64,000 bases of DNA from Scleroderma bovista (GCA_037178675.1 JAYMGJ010000261.1:1-64000); one strand, 5' to 3'; positions 32,123-43,790 are shown, counted from the first letter of the stretch. Numbers and translations are program-made. Notes: generated by a model not told the origin, from the sequence alone.

Positions 32123-33555
32123 ATGACAATGACTACGCGCTCTCACGCTCGTACCGCTGCAGCACTTGCTGAGGAAGCAGGTGCAGTAGATGACCTCCGC
32201 CTCTCTGCCGCCCAACAAGCCCTGTCTAACTGCAGGCAACCTCCGGCTTCTGTAAGCCAATTCCGGAGCTTCACAGCTCGAAGCCCAGTAGTGTTGATGA
32301 CTCCACATCACAACGCTGTGTCTCAGAGCCTTCGTGGTTCTGTAGACCCTGGTCGCCATGGATCCATTCCCGGTGACGACTTCCCCTACCATTGCGACTC
32401 TACTCCGGAACACCCCAACACTGGCCGTTACCAATGGTTCGGCCCTGAGGACGCTCCCGAAGATGATCCGGACGACCCCGGAGATGGCAATGACGACGAG
32501 GATTTCCTCAACGCCATGGAGGACTTAGACCCAAGTCTAGCAGTCTTTCACAACCTCTCCATCGCTGTCAACCGCCTCTCCTGCTCTTCCTGCCAGACTA
32601 ATGAGCCCTCCTCCTCCCGTGCCAAAGTCCGTGAACCAGACACCTTCGATGGCACGGATCCCAAAAAGCTCTGGACCTTCTTGGTCCAGTGTGAGCTCTG
32701 TTTTCAGGACCGTGCCAAGGCTTTCCGCCAGGACAGGACAAAGGTGACCTTCGCCCAGTCCTACTTAAAAGGTATGACCTTGGAATGGTTCGAACCAGAC
32801 CTCCTGAACTCCGGCAATCCGGCTGACCGTCCGCGCTGGATGGATAGCTGGGTCCATTTCGTCGCCGAACTACAGAGTATGTTCGGACCTCACGATCCCA
32901 TCACCGATGCCGAGCACCAGCTCGAACACCTCCAGATGAAGGACGCACACCCGCGGTATATTGTGGACTTCAACCGACTCGCCTCCCAGGTCCAGGACTA
33001 CGGAGATGGCGTGCTTCGCCGCCTGTTCTACTCCAGACTTCCGGATCATCTGAGAAAGACGAGATTGCTTGAGTCGGCAAGCCCCTGACTCTCCATGGAC
33101 TCCGGGCACTATGCCAGGAGATTGACGCGCGCTACTGGGAGTGCAAAGACGAGATTGCTCACACCACAAAGAGTCAGTCCACCTCGTCCCCAGCTAAGAC
33201 CTCTGACTCCAGAGGCACCTCACCCAAGTCCGGCAAGGAGAAATCCAAAACTAGCAACACCTCTAGCTCTGCCCCCGCTGGCTCGTCCAAAACGACCAGC
33301 AATCCATCCTCTTCCGGTTCTGCCAGACCAGACCTCACCAACAAGCTTGGTAAGGATGGAAAGCTCACTGCCGATGAGCGAAAGTGGCGACTAGACAATA
33401 ACCTCTGCATGTTCTGCGGAGGTACTGGTCACTTTGCAGACAACTGTCCCAAGAAAACCAAAAAGGCCAAAGCTCACACTGCAGCTACTGATGCTGCCGA
33501 GTCCGGTAAGATGGACTCCAACTCGGGTGCCAACTCCAAGTCAAAAAAAGAGTAA
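32123..33555 (+). pseudogene. Ty3-5 gag, frameshifted
   Basis: MTMTTRSHARTAAALAEE... with the same layout as Ty3-2 Gag: acidic linker, Retrotrans_gag core, S/T-rich linker, zinc knuckle CMFCGGTGHFADNC. An indel near 33050 (LPDHLRKTR where LPDHLKDEI is expected) shifts the frame, and a CGA-to-TGA is seen in the original frame just after it. The C-terminal part is readable in the original frame to the TAA at 33553-33555. Confidence 0.9.
33543..33549 (+). promoter_or_regulatory. Ty3-5 gag-pol -1 slippery site
   Basis: TCA AAA AAA GAG TAA, identical to the Ty3-2 site. The -1 frame is open into protease. Confidence 0.72.
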
Positions 33556-34468
33556 GCAGCTCCTGGACCTCCGCACAACCAGCGAGCTGCATTGACTCCG
33601 GAAGTGCACCCAAGGAGGCTCGCCTCAACGTGTCCGCTCTTTATGACCCCAATTCCCTTATGCCCCATGTTTCCCTCTTATCTTTGGACTTACCTAAAAT
33701 TTGCGCGCTTGTGGACTCCGGTTCCACCCATTGTTTTGTAGACATAAAATTCGCGCACAAAAACAAGTTTACAACTTACTCTGTAGCCCCCATAGTTCTC
33801 TGGCTTTTTGACAGCTCTTCAAACTTTGTAATCACAGAAGCTATCGACTTAACAGTGCAGTTCCCCACTACCGGTGATGTCACCCCCATGACCTTTTACC
33901 TCACTCCGTTGGATTCTGAATGCATTATTGTACTCGGACATAACTGGCTCACCCGCTACAATCTGTTGATTGATTGGGTATTGAGCAGCTTAACGTTCTG
34001 GACTCTTGCAGGAAGTTTGCCAGCGCCCCTGTCAACTCCCTCTCCGGTTCCGCCCAGTAACCCTGTCTCTGGCCTCTCTGGCCAATCTGACTCCGGCTCT
34101 GTGCCATCTGTCGACACTCCGGTCTGCAACCCCCCGCATATCTCTCTGGTAAACGCAGCCACATTCGTGCGAGCGTGCAAATTAGAGGGATCTACGAAAT
34201 ACCAACTTCAGCTGCATCCCTCCGACTCAGCGAAGGCCCGGTCTTCATCCATATCCACTCCTCTGGTGTCACGCATCAAACGTGTTTGGTACTGTGGACA
34301 TGGAGAAAGTTAGCCAATGAAACTAATGCGAAGAACGCACCCAAGATCTGTTGAAAGATTGTCCCGACTTGAGGGATACAGACAGCCCTCGCTATCCATA
34401 TCACGCAAAGTCAAGACTATCCTTATGCGAAGAATGAATACAAGCTTGTCATAGCCATCTATCGCACA

Positions 34469-34854
34469 TGAGACAACCCTAAGGGCAAACAACCCAAAGA
34501 ACTACCACACGTTGAGACTCTGAGGAGGAAATAGGAATCAAGCATCTTAGAGCGAAGACCCAAAGAGAGCTCAAATGGAGAGCCTCTGGGTGCTGGATTG
34601 CAGCAGTATATATACTACACTACACGTGTCCTGTGCGAGGCTATCCATGAGGCTGTATGCTGTACGAGGCAGTGAGCACAGCTGCCATCCTGTGGTAAGG
34701 CTATGCTAATGACATCAAGGGATACAGCATGTACAGCACGAGGCTGTAGTCTAGACAGACCTACAGATAAGATGCACTAGATAAGATACTATGGTACGAT
34801 AAGATAAGATGTCATCTAATCGCAGATTAGATAAAATAAAAAGTTAGACCGTTA
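34469..34854. mobile_element. 386-bp LTR nested in element X, copy 2
   Basis: TGAGACAACC...CGTTACA, flanked by GCACA (34464-34468, 34855-34859) and absent from copy 1 at the same place. Contains 'gtatatatactac' (34604-34616). No second copy in the window, so family and orientation are unknown. Confidence 0.75.
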
Positions 34855-35278
34855 CAGCACAAGAATGACTATCCTGATGCAAGAGATGAATGCCAATGCT
34901 GACAGTCATCTATCGCACGAGAACCGCCAAGAAGCAGAAGAATCCGAGGATTGATGATCATTTCAGTATGAGAGAGGAATGCAACCTAATGCAGTCCAAC
35001 TCCCATACCAGAACAACCAAAGAAGCAGAAGAAACGATAGAGAAACAAAGGAGAAAAGGAAGAATCATTTTTAGCGCCCAAATGTCAAATTTAGGTGCCC
35101 AGTGCCGGCATTCCGATATTTTGAATAGCTCTGCCATTTTTAAAGCTATCAATCATGTGACTATACCATCATGGAGCCTAGACCATGGTCTATCTGCCTG
35201 TCAAGTTCTGACATAAATCCGTTTATTTCCCACGCAGATATTCCACCCGCAATCCAGACACCCACTTCATCACTCACT

Positions 35279-35533
35279 ATGGAGTCCACATTTTCTCTGG
35301 AACGTTTCTCCGCTATTGCAGCAGACCTCAACTATGTCCTGCTCTTGGGACAGCCTCTCCCTGAGCTCCTGTGTACTGTCTGGTACATATCTTCCCAGCC
35401 TGCTCCCCCAGTACCTCTTGTTCTCGGTCAGCGTGTTCTCCTCGTCAGTCCTGCGTCGCGCACATACTTTGGTCGTCTCAAGTCTATTGTTAGACTTGAA
35501 AAATTCATACCTGGTTGTCTCTGTGTCTCCTGA
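35279..35533 (+). pseudogene. Small ORF in element X, copy 2, frameshifted
   Basis: MESTFSLERFSAIAADLNYV..., clearly the counterpart of 27511-27903. Similarity holds to about residue 75 (RLKSIVRLEK) and then the frame shifts; the rest is recognisable in another frame (SAYGPF...). Function unknown. Confidence 0.45.
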
Positions 35534-38500
35534 GTCCTCTGCATATGGTCCTTTCATACCAGAGTCCTGTCACATCCATCTCCCTCTGTCATTCATCTCG
35601 CTTCCCTGGACACGTTGAATCCGCTATTCACATTTCACTTCCCTGCTATCCCACAACAAACACGAATGAAACAGTGCTCTAGAACCATTCTTAGGAGCCC
35701 TAATAGAGTACAGAACATTCCCCTTACTGCTCAAGGGAAGACTGCACTTCGGGAGCACCAAATTTCGCATTTTTGCTCTACAGAAGCTCAATCCAAGGGA
35801 TTTGTGACACTCTGTGACCAGCTGTGACTCTACTTGTCATTCCAGGCCCCCTGACACTGCTTTTCTGGTCGGATCAATTCTTTTATTATCCCCCAGCCAC
35901 TCCCATCAGTGGCACTGCTTCAGAAGCTCATCTCCAGATCTAAAGTTCAATCAATCACAGGTTGTGCTTCCCTTCTTTCTGAGTCACACAGAGTCACTCT
36001 GGCTCACTCTGACTCACTCTGCTGCGCATTATTCATCCCCTCTTGGCATTACTAATCCCCATTACTCCCCTTACCAATCACTTACCAATCATCCTTCAAA
36101 TCATGCTTATCATGCTGCTTATCAATTCATGACTCATGCCCCTATGATTCATATGCATTATGTCATCACATATGCTCATTTAGCTTCGATCTACTCATGC
36201 CCTGCTTTCCCCCCCTCTCTTTTGGGCCCCATGCAATGATTTTTCCATATTCTTGGTTATACACCCCTTTTTACCTATGTTTTTGCTCTTTCCCTTGGCT
36301 CAGCAGCTTGTTCAGGCTCTCCCCATCGATGACTCAGCCTGATTACACTGCTTATCAATCGCTTACCATTTTCTTACCAATCTCTTACCAAGCACTTAGA
36401 CATTTGTGCTTACAGGGCCACAGCCCCTCCTGTATATAAACCAGCAGCCAAAGGCTGCAAGGAAGTGTCTGCTTCCCCCTCAATAAAGCAACCACATTCA
36501 CTCTCCCTCACTGTCTATAAGCTCTATCACTGTCTTTGGACTTGTAGGTCACTCAGTGCTGGCCTAAAGCTCCTATATTGTTGTTTATCAGATATATCTT
36601 GTATCTGATCATTTCTCTAGGCTCAAGCGCAGTCTAGCATCTCTGTCCACTCCATCCCATCACTGTCCATCGCATTCTTGAAGCAGGAACTGTCCCCTTG
36701 CTTCCCTGTTGCTCCATTACTGCTATTACCCCCCTGTTGCCAATCTATCATCGCTGCTCAATCCCAGGACTCTTCCTAACCACTGTGGTAGGCTGAAGAG
36801 GAGTCAATACCATCCACAGTCGCATATCATCCCCATCAGATGCCCTTCCCTTCCCTCCTGCATCCTGCCTGAAGGCGTGCAGCACCTTCCCCTGTGGAGA
36901 TTAAATACCAGAACCACAAAGGAAGACCACCACTCGCATATTGCTGTCATTTGGTGTTGGTTGTTGGTTGTTCTGACCTCTTCCCTCACTTAGGCGCACA
37001 CTGGTTCTGGACATTGTTCCTCCGGAGTATCGTGATTACGCAGATGTGTTCAGTAAAGTGAAAGCCTCTGAACTCCCCCCACATCGCAATTATGACCTGA
37101 AGATCGACCTAGAAGAAGGTACTTCACCCCCTTTGGGAACACTATACTCACTGTCTCCAGTTGAGCTCTCTGCTCTCCAGACCTTCGTTGACGAGAATCT
37201 AAAAACAGGTTTCATCCGTCCTACCGCTTCCTCTCACGCTGCTCTGGTCCTCTTCGTAAAGAAGAAGGATGGCTCCCTCCGGCTGTGCGTTGACTTCCAA
37301 GGCCTTAACAAAATCACTAAAAAGGATCGCTATCCACTCCCTCTCATCTCCAACCTTTTGGACTCCCCCAGCCATGCCAAGATCTATTCCAAGATCGACC
37401 TCCAGCATGCCTACCACCTTGTCCGGATTGCTCCAGGCGATGAGTGGAAAACTGCCTTCCGCATGCGCTATGGTTCCTACGAGTGGTTAGTCATGCCCTT
37501 CAGCCTCACCAATGCCCCTGCAGCCTTTCAGTGCTTTGTTAACACCGTTTTCACTGATATGCTCGACGTCTGCGTCGTCGTGTACCTCGACGACATCCTC
37601 ATCTACTCTGAGGATATGGAGTCCCACCAGCAGCACGTCCGAGAAGTACTCTGCCGTCTCCAGTTACATGGCCTGTTTGCCAAACCGGAGAAGTGTGAGT
37701 TCCACTTGGACTCGGTAGAGTATCTTGGCTACTGCCTATCTCCGGAAGGTTTGACTATGTCTCCGGACAAAATCCAAACCATCTCCGACTGGCCTGAACC
37801 ACGAAAGGTAAAGGACATCTAGTTCTTCCTAGGCTTCACCAATTTCTACCGCCGGTTCATCTTTAACTACTCCGACATTGTGGTCCCCCTTACCTGACTC
37901 ACCCAGAAGAATGCCCCTTGGAACTTCTCCGAGGACTGTCGATGTTCGTTCAATGCACTTAAGCATGCCTTCACTACTGCGCCCATTCTCACTCATTTCA
38001 TTCCGGACACCCCTATCATTGTGGAAACTGACCCCTCTGACTACGCCGTCGCTGGCATCTTGTCTATTACCTGTGCCGACGGAGAGATCCGTCCGGTCAC
38101 TTACTACTCCCGGACTTTGACTGCTCCGGAGTTGAACTACGACACCCACGATAAAGAACTCCTCGCCATTTTTGAGGCTTTCCGGAATTGGCGCCACTAC
38201 CTAGAAGGCTCCACCTCTCCTATTAACGTCGTCATGGACCACAAAAATCTCAAGTATTTCTCAACCTCAAAAGTACTCTCCTGCCAGCAAGCCCAGTGGT
38301 CTGAATTTTTATCACAATTTAATCTTGACATTCATTTCCGTCCCGGGAAACTCGGTGCCAAGCCGGACGCTCTCACTAGACGATGGGACGTCTACCCCAA
38401 AGAGGAGGATAGTGGCTACGCCTGGGTTAACCCCCAAAATCTCCGGCCGGTGTTCACTCAAGAACAGCTCACTAATTCACTTCGTGCTACCTATCTAGAG

Positions 38501-40159
38501 TTCCCGGTCCTCCGTGTAGTCACAATCATGGACATAGAAACACTCCATAGCGACATCCTATCCGCACTACCCTCCAACCCCATTGCCCAGATCCACCTCG
38601 CAAACCCCCTGGACTCACGTTGGTCCGCTGACGAGGCAGGATTCCTCCGACTAGATGGTCGTATCTACGTACCGGACTCAGACAATCTCCGTCTCCAAGT
38701 CCTCTGGTATCGACACAACCACCCACTAGCTGGCCACTTTGGGCAAAACCAGACCTTGGAACTAATCCGGTGTGAATACACTTGGCCTGGTCTCCGGACC
38801 TTCATCAAAGACTACGTCCAGTCATGTACCTCTTGCGCATGAGCTAAGACACTGTGCCATAAACCCTACGGGCTGCTGAAACAGCTCCCCGTACCGGAGA
38901 AGCCCTGGAATTCCATCTCGATGGACTTCATAGAGCAACTCCCTTCATCCACCGGCTTTACAGCCATCCTGGTCGTGTAGACAGGCTCTCTAAACAGGCC
39001 ATATTCATTCCTACTCACGACACTATCACTAGCCCGGAGCTTGCAAAGCTCTTCCTGCTCCATGTATTTTCCAAGCACGGTGTCCCCGCCCACGTCACCT
39101 CAGATCGCGGTACCGAGTTCGTCTCACACTTCTTCCAGTCACTCGGAAAGGCCCTCAACATGCGCCTCCACTTCACCTCCGGTTATCACCCGGAGGGCGA
39201 TGGCCAGACTGAGTGCTCTAACCAAACACTGGAACAGTACCTCCGGATCTACTGCAACTACCAGCAGGACAACTGGGCGGACCTACTCCCACTAGCGGAG
39301 TTTGCTTATAACAACGCACCTAGTGCTACCACCCTAACATCTCTGTCTACCCAGAACGTGACATCTCTGTCTACCCAGAACATGACATGACTTCCGCCCA
39401 GGCTCATGACTACACAGTCGACCTCAAGTCGCTGCACCAATACCTTAGGGAAGAAATGGCTAACGCGCAACTTCGCTACCAAAGCCCGGCTGATGCCAAA
39501 TGTACTCTGGCGCCAGACTTCAAGGTTGGCGACCAAGTATATGTAAAAGCCAAGTATTTCCGGTCTACTCGACCATCTAAAAAACTATCGGAGAAGAACC
39601 TTGGGCCATATACCATTATCGCTCAAGTAGGCTCACTCTCCTTTACCCTCCATCTTCCAGATTCCATGCGTGCAGTTCATCCTGTTTTCCACGTCTCCCA
39701 ACTCGTACCAGCCATACCCAATACCATTCTGGACCGAATCCAACCTCCGCCACCACCAGTCGAGGTGGATGGCAAACCAGAGTTTGAGATCTCCGAGATC
39801 CTTGACTCCAAGGTTGACTGCCGCCGCAAAACGTGCAAACTCTTGTACTTGGTACGTTGGTCCGGTTATGAAGGGACTGACGAAGAAACATCTTGGCTTC
39901 TCACCACTGAACTAGGCAACGCAACAGAACTGTTAGAAGATTATCATGTCTGGTACCCAGACAAACCTGGACCACTCGCGTCCATGTAATATTACTCTCG
40001 CTCTCTGTTTCTCCTATCTGTTTCCTTTATCTGTTTCTCCTATCTTTTTCACTCTGTCGGAAGTAATATCACTCACTCACAATTTCAGTCCATTTTCCTT
40101 TATAAACAAAAAGTAAAACTAATTTTACATTCCTATTTACAAGTCCGGACCGGACTGGC

Positions 40160-41317
40160 TCACGCGCGAGGAGGGGCGTGATGCGACAACAGCTCGTCAC
40201 CGGCCCTCTCCATCTCCTGTTCAAGGTCCTCTACCTCCTGGTCGATCTCCTCCAGGTCCACCTCCTCATCGCTCTCCGGGTCCGTCCCCGGCTCGTTGTG
40301 TGGTCCGTTGAACCAGTGGCACTCCTCGAGGAACATCTCGAGGGTGCGGCCCACCCGGTCATTGGATCGCGCCACCGCGCACTGCGCCTGCCTCATCCGG
40401 CGCACCTCTCTGGTGAGCTCCCCCATCAATTCCACCAGCCGATCCATCTGGTCCAGGAATGCCTGGTTCCTGGACCCTCCGGACCCGGCCTTCAACGGCC
40501 CCGCCACCTCTTGGATTTCGTCATCGACGACGATGGCCACCGACTTCTTGACCTTCTTGCGCTTCTCACCTCCTCGAGGCGAAGTCGCGACGGCCTTGCT
40601 CTTGCCCTTGTCGACTCCGGAACTGGCACCACCATTCTCCACCTCTGGTCGCTCGCACTTCTCTTTAAGGCCAGCACACCTCTTGCAGGCGCACTGCTTC
40701 GGCTTCTCCAGATCTTGTATGCACTGCACCCCAAACTTGGCGCAGCGCACACAGCTTTGACAAAGTCAACATAGGCACATAAAAAATAAAATAGAATCTC
40801 ACCGGGGGTCGATGATCTGGACGCCACTAGCGCCGACGACCGGCTCCTCTCTCGCCCTCTTCTTCGCTGGCTCCCCTGCCTTCTGCTTCCCTGCAGCCAC
40901 CTCCGTCCGGCACTCTGCCTCTGCCTTGCGCTTGTCCTCTGCCATCAGCCTGGCCTTCTCTACGAGAATCTGCTCCCGCTCCGCTTGGAGCTTTGTGAAC
41001 TCCTCGCGAGCTCTCTTTTCCGCCTCCTCCTTGGCCTTCCGCTCCACCTCTGCATGAGCTCGCTGCTCCGCCTCCACCCGTGCTTTCCTCTCCGCCTCTT
41101 TGCGTGCTTGCCTCACTGCCTCTTCACGCTCCTGGTGTTCTCGTGCTTCCGCCTCCGCCTTCACCTGCTTGCGACGTCTCTTCTCCGCCCTCTTTGCGTT
41201 CGCCACATCGTCTTCGTTGTCCGTCAGGGCCCGGAGCTCCTCCATCTTTGCTCTGGTCCAGTCCCTGGACCCGGTTGTGCTGGCAGTGGGAGTGGAAGTT
41301 TGCGTAGGTGCAGACAT
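40160..41317 (-). CDS. Ty3-5 antisense accessory gene (coiled coil + Zn2Cys6-like), intact
   Basis: Exon 1 41317-40803, intron 40802-40755 (48 bp, GTGAGA...CAAAG), exon 2 40754-40160; joined 1110 bp, 369 aa plus TGA, with no internal stop. Residues: MSAPTQTSTP start with the DWTRAK motif (about 20-25), a K/E/A/R-rich predicted coiled coil (about 45-160), CVRCAKFGVQC...CKRCAGLKEKC spaced CX2CX6CX11CX2CX6C (about 172-204), a KRKKVKKS basic patch, VDDEIQEVAGP, a helical QMDRLVELMGELTREV stretch, and an acidic tail (PESDEEVDLEEIDQEVEDLEQE). It lies between pol and the 3' LTR, transcribed toward pol. Known Zn2Cys6 clusters bind DNA; a role in element regulation or targeting is inference. It is the only complete copy in the window. 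Confidence 0.85.
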
Positions 41318-41459
41318 GGTGGAAAGAGAGTAAGGAAGTTGGGGGTGGAAACCAAAAACCAGTCTGCTCTTATGGATTTCCGTTTCGCACTCAGACAATC
41401 GACTCCAGACTCCGCATTGTCCTAAGTGACCACACGGCAGCCTCATGGGTTCGGCCCCT

Positions 41460-41472
41460 AAGAGGGGGATAC
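41460..41472 (+). other. Ty3-5 polypurine tract
   Basis: AAGAGGGGGATAC directly before the 3' LTR, identical to the Ty3-4 tract. Confidence 0.78.
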
Positions 41473-42077
41473 TGTCAAGACCATGTCCAACTCCGGACTC
41501 TTATCCGGTTACTCCGGTCGCGTCGCAGTACTACAGCTCAACTCCGGACCTCTGCGCATAACTCCGGCCCTGGACACGCACATATCCTTCCGCTAAGTGC
41601 GACCCTTTGCATTAGCCTCAATCCAGTCGTTACCACACTTCCCTGTCCACCCTGTTGTACCGTGAGTTCTCCGTGCTCTGTTTATATCTTCTACCTTGTA
41701 GTATTTTCTCCAGACCTTACTTATTTTCATTGGACCTGACCTAGTCCCAACTCCGGTTGTTCCTTGTCCACCCTTTGGGCTGTTTACTTGTCACCATAAA
41801 TACTCAACCCTAGTTCTCCTTAGTATAAGTACCCTGTACTCCGTCCTGTACTCCTCAGTCTGAAATCAACTATAGTCACTACTCCTGTTCCTGCTTGTCT
41901 CCGTCTCCTCTTGACCGGAACCTACGCAAGGGATCAACGCTTGATCCCCTTGTCGTTGAATCCAATTGGTCTCAACTCCGGCTGGACTAACTCCTTGTCC
42001 AGCCTCTGTCCTTCTCCTTCGTCCGTTTCCATCCGGACTTGACCGGACCTCTTACCAGAGTAGACCCGGACTTGACA
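41473..42077 (+). mobile_element. Ty3-5 3' LTR
   Basis: 605 bp, the same length as the 5' LTR and about 96-97% identical by eye. Followed by the CTAGG target duplication. Confidence 0.94.
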
Positions 42078-42082
42078 CTAGG

Positions 42083-42291
42083 ATATATCGAGTTCATGGA
42101 GAACTCACATCAGGGCAGGGCAGACGGTGAAGTGTAGTAAGAGTGAATGGGGTATAGACCAAGGGTCGTACTTAACGGAAGGTTATCTGCACGTCCGTGA
42201 CCGGAGCAAGTGACAAGCGACCGGAGTTGGGTTAGAGAGCTATGATGCGACCGGAGTGACCGGATAAGACCCAGAGTTGGACATGGTCGTA
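42083..42291 (-). mobile_element. Family A LTR, right piece (probable Ty3-3 5' LTR)
   Basis: Continues the LTR interrupted at 31448: 'atatatcgagttcatgg' through to 'acatggtcgtaa'. The outermost bases differ slightly (gtaataca instead of gtaaca). Confidence 0.75.
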
Positions 42292-43024
42292 ATACAGTGA
42301 CCAAAAGTTCATGATGTTGATCACGAAGCACCTCAGCAACATGACAGACCAATTTTCGGAGCACCTTTGGAATAGGGCCACATACCTCATTCGGAACTGC
42401 AGCATTTCCCAGAGCAGCGTTTGGCAATCGCACAAAGATGGAATTCTCCCGGCTGACATGCCAATTTTAATGAATTTTTTGGATTGGTGGTGCAAATGGA
42501 CCAACGGTCACGGATTTGGTATTTTTCACAAGCCAGGGCAGGACAAAGTGACATGCTCTTATGACATGGTGAGTCTGATAGGGAAGTTTCTCCCTTTGAG
42601 AGGTTCATGGTTTTCATCCTTGAAGGCTGTTCCATTTGGCCACACAACATTTGCCCGCACGTTCTGGGTAGCAGCATATGCAAAAAACCACCCGGGCTAT
42701 TTTGATCTCAAGTGATCCAACAACTCTGAGGTATTGTTGTATATGGCGGCCATTATATGTGGTTGGGTGAGTTTTCATTCATGATCCCGTATGGTGTTTA
42801 ATTGGAGATGCTTTTAAGCTCATTGCAGCTGCCTCTGACTATCAGAATAAATTGCTTTTACAATGGTGCAACAAGACCATCCGGAACAAGGTCAAGGCAA
42901 TTATAATTATTCAGAAGGTATATTCTGATTTCATGCAAATTATGCTGGGCACGGCAGAAGGCAAAAGTGAAGAGGAAAGTGAGGTCTGGCGCATTGCCCT
43001 GGTCGCGTTTCTGAAATGGTCTCC
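42292..43024. other. Non-LTR sequence with ORF fragments of unknown origin
   Basis: Between two family A LTRs. One frame (42311-42715, plus) gives 134 aa with an ordinary composition (QFSEHLWNRATYLIRNC..., GFGIFHKPGQDKVTC...), and a second piece follows at 42852-43020 (WCNKTIRNKVKAIIIIQ...). Stops separate them. It may be a decayed gene or part of another transposon. It is the insertion site of Ty3-6, or pre-existing DNA. Confidence 0.35.
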
Positions 43025-43654
43025 TGTCAAGTCTGGGTCTACTCCGGTAGGGGTCTGGTCAAGTCCGGATGAAGGCAGACGAGAGAGGAGGGCAGAGGTT
43101 TGGGCAGAGGTTAGCCCGGGCCGGAGTTGCGACCGTTTGGATTCAACAACAAGGACGATGAGTGTTGACCCCTTGCATAGGTTCCGGTCAGACGGAGGAA
43201 GGGACGGAGACGGACAAGGATCAGGAGTAGTAACTTAGATGATTTCAGACTGAGGTGTACAAGCTAAACTAGAGGGTATATATACTAAGTAGAAACTAGG
43301 GTCGAGTACATACGGTGACAAGTAAACAACCTAATAGCAGACAAGGGATGACCGGAGTTAGGACTAGGTCAGGTCCGGTGAAAATACAGTCAGGTCCGGT
43401 GAAAATACAGTCAGGTCCGGTGAAAATACTACAAGGTCTAGGATATATCGAGTTCACGGAGAACTCACGTCAAGGCAGGGCAGACGGCGAAGTGTAGTAA
43501 GAGTGAATGGGGTACAGACCCAGGGTCGTACTTAACGGAAGCTTATCTGCGCGCCCATGACCGGAGCAAGTGACGAGCAACCGGAGTTGGGTTAGAGAGC
43601 TGCGATGCGACTGGAGTGACCGGATAAGACCCGGAGTTGGACATGGTCATAACA
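43025..43654 (-). mobile_element. Ty3-6 3' LTR
   Basis: 630 bp family A LTR on the minus strand (TGTTATGACC...CTTGACA), followed at 43655 by the complement of the polypurine tract ('gtatcccccttttag'). Confidence 0.9.
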
Positions 43655-43790
43655 GTATCCCCCTTTTAGGGGCCGAACCCATGAGGCCCCAATGAGGCTG
43701 TCGTGTGGTCGCCTAGAAACAATGTGGAGTCCGGAGTGAATGATCAGACTGGTTTTCTGCTCTTGCCCCAGTTTTCTGCCTTCTAACAAC

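Larger units (their letters stand above)
34267..37000 (+). mobile_element. 2.73-kb TG..CA element X, copy 2, in Ty3-5 pol
   Basis: Starts TGTCACGCATC, ends GGCGCACA, flanked by CTGG on both sides (34263-34266, 37001-37004). Removing it restores the pol reading ISTPL-VLDIVPPEY. It shares ends and many blocks with copy 1 but is longer, partly from the 386-bp LTR at 34469-34854. TATA-like 'gtatataaacc' near 36432. Confidence 0.72.
33549..39989 (+). pseudogene. Ty3-5 pol: PR-RT-RH-IN-chromodomain, interrupted and mutated
   Basis: Protease [12 protein letters not shown] (about 33712), then the 2.73-kb insertion at 34267-37000 in the spacer before RT; the frame resumes LDIVPPEYRDYADVF. RT has YLDD (about 37585), RNase H ETDPSDY (Ala to Pro, about 38022), then the integrase zinc region, core, GPY/F and chromodomain (39780-39960). 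Breaks: TAG at 37818-37820 (CAG), TGA at 37897-37899, TGA at 38839-38841 (CGA), a one-base loss near 38977, and in integrase (about 39335-39390) a 24-bp tandem duplication 'acatctctgtctacccagaa' replacing codons for GVSPFFANKGYHPN. Stop TAA 39987-39989. Confidence 0.92.
31449..42077 (+). mobile_element. Ty3-5, full-length chromovirus-type element with both LTRs
   Basis: Two 605-bp LTRs (31449-32053, 41473-42077) and a CTAGG target duplication (31444-31448, 42078-42082). Contents: gag 32123-33555, pol 33549-39989 with a 2.73-kb insertion, antisense gene 40160-41317. Without the insertion it is about 7.9 kb. The LTRs differ at about twenty positions by eye, mostly C/T or G/A at CpG, so insertion was fairly recent relative to its neighbours. 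Confidence 0.95.

Noticed and set aside
40160..41317. Accessory gene as an ordinary host transcription factor captured once
   Set aside because: It occurs at the same place in several elements and in two families with divergence matching gag and pol, so it is a resident gene of the element lineage.
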